Below, in pieces: positions 59,063 to 64,000 of a stretch of 64,000 bases of DNA. The stretch spans positions 1 to 64,000 of the forward strand of contig JAIQFN010000030.1 in NCBI GenBank assembly GCA_020073265.1, read 5' to 3'. This stretch comes from Terriglobia bacterium (lineage in GTDB: Bacteria > Acidobacteriota > Terriglobia > Bryobacterales > Bryobacteraceae). Under the pieces are notes generated by a model that was not told the DNA's origin, did not search any database, and worked only from the letters and a program-made list of their open reading frames with translations. Positions within the stretch are counted from its first letter, which is position 1; each line of letters begins with the position of its first letter. Position numbers and translations under genes: made by a program.

Positions 59063-60565
59063 TCACTCTCCCGTCACCACTCTGGCCGCTCCGCGAATGA
59101 GGGCGAGCAACGGAGCAGGCAGCCAGAAGCCGATCACCACCAGCACCGCCGCCAGGAACAGCATGGGAGTGTTGCGCCAGGGATGCCACTCGGCGGCCGG
59201 CGCTCCATCGGACGGTCCTAGCACCAGGCTGCCGATGTGAATCAGCGCGCCGGCGAAGACGCCCATGCCAAAAACGATGAACAAGACGCTGGCTACCGAA
59301 TGGCCGCCGGCCAGCGCCGCGCGAACAATCAGGAATTCACTCTGAAACAAGCTGAACGGCGGCATTCCGATGATCGCCAGGATCGCCATCAGAAAGATGA
59401 CGCCGGTCACCGGCATGGCTTGGATCACGCCGCCTTTGATCTTCCGGAACAGATCGGTCTTGAAATGTTGGGACACATTGCCGGCGCACAAGAACAGCAG
59501 CCCCTTGGCCACGGTGTGAAAGGTCATGTGCAGCATCAGCGCCAGTGAACCCAGCGCGCCGCCCACGCCCAGCGCTGTGGCCATGATGCCCGCGTGATCG
59601 ATGGTGTGATAGGCCAGCAGGCGCCGGTAGTTTCGCTGCACCAGCACGAACGGCGCCGAAACCCCCATCGACAATATGCCGAACGTGATCAGCAGGCCGC
59701 CGGCGAAATCGGGACCCAGGCATCGGGTGCTCAGGATATAGAAGCGGACCAGTCCGTAGAGCGCGCAGTTCAACATGGCCGTCGACAGAATCGCCGCCGC
59801 GGGCACCGGCGCTTCGCTGTATGCATCCGGCTTCCAGGTGTGCATCGGCGCCAGGCCTGCTTTGGTGCCGTAGCCAAGCAACGCGAGAATGAACGCCAGC
59901 CGCATGGTGGTCTTGTCCAGTTGCGCGGCGTGCGACGCCAGAACCGACCAGTTCAAACCGGCCAGCGTCTCCGAACCGGCCAGGTTGTGGGCTGAATAAT
60001 AGGCCAGCACGGTTCCGAACAGCGCCATCGACAAGCCCACGCCGCCGATGATCGCGTACTTCCAGGCCGCTTCGAGCGATGTGACCTTGCCATAAAACAT
60101 CACCAGAAAGACGGATGCCAGCGTGGTGGCTTCGATGGCCACCCACATCACGCCCAGGTTGTTGGCCAGCGTGACCAGAAGCATGGCGAAGACAAACAGC
60201 GGCGTGAGGGCGTAATACTGGCGGAGTTTGGAATTGGCCGTGGCGCCGCTATCGTCGGACGCCAAAGCGCCGCTGCGCTCGTCTTCGCGCATGTAGCCGA
60301 CCGCGTACACGGAACACACCATTGCCATGGATGCCGTCAAAAGAATCACCAGCGCGCTGAGTTCGTCGGCGTAGAAAAAGCCGTCCCATAACGCCACCGG
60401 CCCCGATGCGAGCACTTGGCGGCCAAGCAGCAGCGCTACCACCAGGATCACGGTGAAGGCCGCGAGGTTGACAGCCTCCATCGCCACGCGCGTGCGGGCA
60501 AAATACGCTAGCCCGGCGGCGGCCAGTGGAACGATAAGCAAGGCGACCAGAAGCATTGCGTTCAC
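59063..60565 (-). CDS. Antiporter-like membrane subunit (HyfF/NuoN-NuoM-like)
   Basis: A subunit of about 500 residues, start taken at GTG 60565 with AAGG five bases upstream. ATG 60556 is three codons further in. About 14 helices are seen. Proton-channel residues typical of Mrp/NuoLMN proteins are visible: the Glu in MWVAIEATTLASVFLVMFYG, the Lys in LGYGTKAGLAPMHTWKPDAY and histidines in LLAYHTIDHAGIMATALGVG with FHTVAKGLLFLCAGNV. It follows the HyfE-like gene by one base. It pumps ions in the predicted complex. Confidence 0.92.
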   Translation of the reverse strand: MNAMLLVALLIVPLAAAGLAYFARTRVAMEAVNLAAFTVILVVALLLGRQVLASGPVALWDGFFYADELSALVILLTASMAMVCSVYAVGYMREDERSGALASDDSGATANSKLRQYYALTPLFVFAMLLVTLANNLGVMWVAIEATTLASVFLVMFYGKVTSLEAAWKYAIIGGVGLSMALFGTVLAYYSAHNLAGSETLAGLNWSVLASHAAQLDKTTMRLAFILALLGYGTKAGLAPMHTWKPDAYSEAPVPAAAILSTAMLNCALYGLVRFYILSTRCLGPDFAGGLLITFGILSMGVSAPFVLVQRNYRRLLAYHTIDHAGIMATALGVGGALGSLALMLHMTFHTVAKGLLFLCAGNVSQHFKTDLFRKIKGGVIQAMPVTGVIFLMAILAIIGMPPFSLFQSEFLIVRAALAGGHSVASVLFIVFGMGVFAGALIHIGSLVLGPSDGAPAAEWHPWRNTPMLFLAAVLVVIGFWLPAPLLALIRGAARVVTGE

Positions 60566-60566
60566 G

Positions 60567-61253
60567 CTAGCCTTGCAGCCTCCGCATTCTGCTGACATCC
60601 ATCGAGTCGAACGTTTCGCGGATGCGATACACCAGAATCGCCAGCACCAGCACGGCCACCAGGACATCGAAGAAGACTCCCAGCTCGACGATCAGCGGCA
60701 TGCCGTAAGTCAGAGAAATGGTGGCCAGGAACAAGCCATTTTCGAGCGAGAGCAACGCCAGGACCTGGGTCAGCGCCTTGCGCCGGTTAATCATGGTGAA
60801 GAAGCCAATCAGAAAAAGAGAGATCGCGACCGCCAGCGTGTTGTGGCCCAGGGCGGCGGAACTGGTGTGTGGATCCGACCGGTAGATCGACTCCGAAACG
60901 ATGTACCCGGCCAGCGTGAGCGCGCCGGAAATCAACACCGACAACGGCGCGTTGATGAACGGCTCGATCTCCTGGCGGATTCCGATGCGGTCCACTAGCC
61001 GCTCCAGCAGGATCGGAACCAGAATCGCTTTCACCAGCAGCGTCAGAACAGCCGCCATGAACAAGTGCGGCGCTCCATTGAAGACCGCGATGGTGCCGGC
61101 GATGAAAGCCAGCAGAAACGACTGCAGTCCGAAGATGCGGATGTTGGTGACAAGCCACCGCTGCGCCGCCATGGCGATCTGCAGCACCAGCACCATCGCG
61201 GCCGTCAGGGTCACGATCTTGTCGCCGAACTCCGGATTGAGAACGCTATGCAT
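60567..61253 (-). CDS. HyfE-like membrane subunit
   Basis: A 228-residue protein starting at ATG 61253 with about six helices, resembling HyfE, whose N-terminal helices correspond to NuoK (HNTLAVAISLFLIGFFTMIN, RKALTQVLALLSLENGLFLA with the conserved Glu, and the ending FFDVLVAVLVLAILVYRIRE). HyfE-type subunits are diagnostic for Hyf/Ehr-like complexes as opposed to complex I. It is embedded between the HyfC-like and HyfF-like genes with gaps of 1-6 bp. Confidence 0.9.
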   Translation of the reverse strand: MHSVLNPEFGDKIVTLTAAMVLVLQIAMAAQRWLVTNIRIFGLQSFLLAFIAGTIAVFNGAPHLFMAAVLTLLVKAILVPILLERLVDRIGIRQEIEPFINAPLSVLISGALTLAGYIVSESIYRSDPHTSSAALGHNTLAVAISLFLIGFFTMINRRKALTQVLALLSLENGLFLATISLTYGMPLIVELGVFFDVLVAVLVLAILVYRIRETFDSMDVSRMRRLQG

Positions 61254-61259
61254 GGAACC

Positions 61260-62201
61260 TCAGAACAGAAACGTGGACGCCAACGCGAGCGCACCCAGCG
61301 TGAACGCCACCGCCAGCAATTCGGGCACGCGGAACAGGCGCATTTTTGCGTTGGTCGTCTCCACCAGGACGATCGCGCAGCTTAACGCTGCCAGCTTCAG
61401 CAGCAAATAGACCAGGCCGGTCACAACGCCGGGCGCGGACCAGCCGGCTTCGAGTCCGAACGGCCAGAAGCAATTGATCAGCAGCATCATTAGTAGAAGC
61501 TGCTTGATGGCGCCGCCCCATTCGATCAGCGCCAAATATGGGCCGGAGTATTCCAGAATCATGGCCTCATGGATCATGGTGAGTTCCAGGTGGGTGGCGG
61601 GATTGTCCACCGGGATCCGGCCGGTCTCGGCGATCAACACCAGAAACAGCGCGGCGAACGCCAGCATCTGCGATGGCGCCAGGAAGTGCCATTGTTGTCC
61701 CACGGCCGCTTTGACGATTTCCGCCAGGCTGGTGGAGTTTGCGCCGATGGCCACGGTGAAGATGGCCAGCATCATGGCCGGCTCGGCCAGCGCGGAGATG
61801 GTCATCTCGCGGCTGCTGCCCAGCCCGCCGAACGAGCTGCCTGTATCCAGGCCGGCCAGCGCGGTCATGAAGCGCCCCAGCCCCAGCAGGTACACCACGG
61901 CCAGCACTCCGCCGAATAGCGCGAGCGGCGCTTCAGCCGAAACCATGGGGATCATTAGGCCCGCCAGGATCGCGGTGAGGAACACGAAGTAAGGCGTTGC
62001 TGTGAACAGCCACGAAGCCGTGCCGGGGATCACCATGCCTTTGCGAAGCAGCTTGTACAAATCGCGGTACGGCTGGAACAGGCCGGGACCTCGCCGGGTC
62101 TGCAGCCGGGCCTTCAGTTTCTTGATGAAGCCGCTCACCAGCGGGGCCACCGCGAGCAGCAACATCAGTTGCAGCAGAGCCTGGAGCGCCGCTTCCATCA
62201 T
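61260..62201 (-). CDS. HyfC/NuoH-like membrane subunit
   Basis: A 313-residue protein starting at ATG 62201, overlapping the preceding gene as ATGA. It is the quinone-site membrane subunit. Family blocks are RRGPGLFQPYRDLYKLLRKG, GLGRFMTALAGLDTGSSFGG, LGSSREMTISALAEPAMMLA and ETGRIPVDNPATHLELTMIH with EAMILEYSGPYLALIEWGGA. The charged residues of the NuoH/HycD interface are conserved. About eight helices are seen. It links the large/small subunits to the antiporter arm. Confidence 0.93.
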   Translation of the reverse strand: MMEAALQALLQLMLLLAVAPLVSGFIKKLKARLQTRRGPGLFQPYRDLYKLLRKGMVIPGTASWLFTATPYFVFLTAILAGLMIPMVSAEAPLALFGGVLAVVYLLGLGRFMTALAGLDTGSSFGGLGSSREMTISALAEPAMMLAIFTVAIGANSTSLAEIVKAAVGQQWHFLAPSQMLAFAALFLVLIAETGRIPVDNPATHLELTMIHEAMILEYSGPYLALIEWGGAIKQLLLMMLLINCFWPFGLEAGWSAPGVVTGLVYLLLKLAALSCAIVLVETTNAKMRLFRVPELLAVAFTLGALALASTFLF

Positions 62202-64000
62202 CCGCGCGCTCCGAACAGCAGCAGGATAATCAGCGTGATGAAGATGTAGGCCAGGTAGGCGTGGATGCTGCCTGCCTGCAACGCGCGCATGCGGTTGGCC
62301 AGCGCCAGGATTCGCTCCTTGATCGGATCGTACAGATGCTTTTCAAAAGCCGGCTCGATCTCGCTCTCGAACCGGATCGCGGTCGGATAGTAGGGCGAAA
62401 CTTCGAACTCCGCCTGGATCTCGCGGCGCGGCCGATACAGCGCGGAAAAAATCATCCGCAGCGGTTTGGAAAACGCCGTGGCCGTGTACTCGTTCGCGGC
62501 GGTCAAGCCGGGCAGTCCGCAGTCCCACACCGGTCCGCTCGTTCGGCGCGACCGGCGTCCCCAGGCCAGCCACAGCAGCACAGGCACGATGGACAGCAAC
62601 AGCAGCGACGCTGCGATACCCACAGTTGAGATGGTGCCGCTGCGCGGAGATCCTGCGGAAATGACAAACCCATTGGACGCCACCAGGGCCGAACTCATGC
62701 GCACCCCCAGCGCCTGCTGCGTGATGGGATCAAATACCGGAAGGAACCAGCTCGCGCCCAGACCCAGCACCACGCAGCCTACGGCGAGAATCGCCATCCC
62801 CAGTCGCATCGAGAAGGCCGTTTCGCGAGCCTGCTCCGCTTCCGCGCTTCTCGGAAGAGCCAGGAAGGTAATTCCGAAGGCTTTCACAAAACATGCCGCG
62901 GCCAGAGCCGCCGTCAATGCCAGCAGGGCGCCAGCCAGGGGGAACATCACGCGCGTGAGGCTCTGAGTGGTGCCAAATCCAGCCAGCAATGCCTGATAAG
63001 TAAGCCACTCGCTGACGAAGCCGTTCAAGGGCGGCAGCCCGGAGATGGCCACCGCGCCGATCAGGAAACAGAAAGCGGTCACCGGCATCTTGCGGATCAG
63101 TCCGCCCATCTTCTCCATGTTTCGAGTGTGCGTGGCGTGGAGCACCGCTCCGGCGCCGAGAAACAGCAGACATTTGAAGATCGCGTGGTTCAAGGTGTGG
63201 TACAGACCGGCGATCAACGCAATGGCGGCCAGAGTCGGATGCCCCAGCGAGTGGAACATCAGCGCGGCGCCGAACCCGATCAGAATGATGCCGATGTTCT
63301 CGATGCTGTGATAGGCCAGCAGGCGCTTCAGATCGTGCTCCATCAGCGCATACAGGACGCCCAGCAGCGCCGAGACGACGCCGATCGCCAGCACCAGGAT
63401 CCCCGCCCACAGCGGAGGCACGTCGAAGAAATCGAAAAAGACGCGCGCCATGCCGTAAATCCCCGCCTTGATCACGATGCCCGACATGAGTGCCGAGATG
63501 TTGCTCGGCGCCACCGGGTGCGCAGCCGGCAGCCACACGTGAATCGGAATGATGCCGGCCTTCACTCCGAATCCCAGGAAGAACAGCACGAAGATCGCGC
63601 CTTGCTCCCCCGCTGGCAGCCTGGATGCCAGCAAATGGAAACTCGAGAAATCCAGCCCGCCGGCCGCCACCGCCAGCAGCAGAAAAGCAATCAACTGAAG
63701 GCCGGTACCGGCGTGAGACATGATCAGGAACAGAACGCCGGCCTGGCGCGTTTCTTCCTTTTCGTGCTCGAAGCTGACCAGGCAATAGGTCGCCAGGGCC
63801 ATCACTTCCCAGGCCACCAGGAAGAAGAACGCGTTCGCGGCGGTGAACACCAGCACCAGACTGAGCAGCAGAAGATTGTAGAAGAATCCTAGAGCGCCGG
63901 CATTCCTGGGCTTCTTCCAGTCCCGCAAATAACCGAACGAGTAGATGGAAACGGCGGCGCCCAGGATCCCGAGCGCCAGGCAGAAGTACGCCGACAACGG
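62198..64000 (-). CDS. HyfB/NuoL-like antiporter subunit (5' end beyond window)
   Basis: The frame is open to the right edge, so at least 600 residues are seen and the start lies outside. The visible part begins LSAYFCLALGILGAAVSIYS, which in homologues follows some 70 residues of N-terminal helices. Channel residues include VAWEVMALATYCLVSFEHEK (Glu), FGVKAGIIPIHVWLPAAHPV (Lys, His) and LLAYHSIENIGIILIGFGAA with NHAIFKCLLFLGAGAV. A C-terminal amphipathic/transmembrane tail follows. It is the first visible gene of the complex, and more subunits may lie upstream. Confidence 0.92.
   Translation of the reverse strand, partial: PLSAYFCLALGILGAAVSIYSFGYLRDWKKPRNAGALGFFYNLLLLSLVLVFTAANAFFFLVAWEVMALATYCLVSFEHEKEETRQAGVLFLIMSHAGTGLQLIAFLLLAVAAGGLDFSSFHLLASRLPAGEQGAIFVLFFLGFGVKAGIIPIHVWLPAAHPVAPSNISALMSGIVIKAGIYGMARVFFDFFDVPPLWAGILVLAIGVVSALLGVLYALMEHDLKRLLAYHSIENIGIILIGFGAALMFHSLGHPTLAAIALIAGLYHTLNHAIFKCLLFLGAGAVLHATHTRNMEKMGGLIRKMPVTAFCFLIGAVAISGLPPLNGFVSEWLTYQALLAGFGTTQSLTRVMFPLAGALLALTAALAAACFVKAFGITFLALPRSAEAEQARETAFSMRLGMAILAVGCVVLGLGASWFLPVFDPITQQALGVRMSSALVASNGFVISAGSPRSGTISTVGIAASLLLLSIVPVLLWLAWGRRSRRTSGPVWDCGLPGLTAANEYTATAFSKPLRMIFSALYRPRREIQAEFEVSPYYPTAIRFESEIEPAFEKHLYDPIKERILALANRMRALQAGSIHAYLAYIFITLIILLLFGARG

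Noticed and set aside
56634-63997. NiFe hydrogenase 4 / formate hydrogenlyase
   Set aside because: Gene content and order fit, but the large subunit has none of the four nickel-iron cysteines and no maturation tail, so a hydrogenase call would be wrong.

Overview
The window reads as a chromosomal segment of an acidobacterium, most like the Solibacter/Bryobacter lineage. The evidence is high G+C, a very large TonB-dependent receptor with an N-terminal carboxypeptidase-regulatory domain, ECF sigma-factor and Ser/Thr-kinase remnants of the type abundant there, a PEP-CTERM protein, PD40/TPR-rich exported proteins and a complete-looking hopanoid operon. No rRNA, tRNA, CRISPR array or intact insertion sequence was seen.

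Layout. 1-3760 is a scarred accessory region. It holds an ECF sigma factor cut by the left edge, a decayed second copy of it, an N-terminal stub and a C-terminal remnant of Ser/Thr kinase genes, a PEP-CTERM protein, a GlsB-like membrane protein and an exported amidohydrolase. 3765-14250 (minus strand) is one tightly overlapping hopanoid operon: ispH, shc, hpnH, hpnA, hpnG, two zinc alcohol-dehydrogenase-like genes, hpnC, hpnD and an outer-membrane protein. 14313-16920 is a divergent operon (membrane protein, DCC protein, TetR, aldo/keto reductase) behind a clear promoter flanked by two TetR-type half-palindromes. 16960-29353 mixes DUF948/YtxH envelope proteins, recX, a YkgJ protein, a quinol nitric oxide reductase with an unusual partner gene, a RutE-like nitroreductase, a metallophosphatase, the TonB receptor, a PadR/VOC divergent pair and an aminotransferase. 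29409-50612 is mainly housekeeping: recQ, a GNAT acetyltransferase, glyA, an epimerase, an S41 protease, a type-5 uracil-DNA glycosylase, an HD-GYP response regulator, a lytic transglycosylase, a GHMP kinase, a SirB1-like protein, glpX, TPR and ankyrin proteins and gyrA. 50809-55215 holds an exported DUF6351-like protein followed by a seven-heme cytochrome/TPR protein. 56634-64000 (minus strand, open at the right edge) is a six-gene Hyf/Hyc-like membrane complex.

The most interesting items are these. (1) The Hyf-like complex has a large subunit in which all four NiFe-ligating cysteines are replaced and no maturation tail remains, so it is an energy-converting-hydrogenase-related (Ehr-type) complex and not a hydrogenase. 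(2) A 45-46 bp two-hairpin palindromic element occurs twice inside the hopanoid operon: once as an exact 15-codon in-frame insertion in hpnG, and once supplying the last codons and stop of hpnC. (3) Two dehydrogenase genes sit directly after hpnG and are candidates for an unassigned hopanoid side-chain step. (4) A membrane protein beside the nitric oxide reductase carries a zinc-finger segment resembling the one in transposases.
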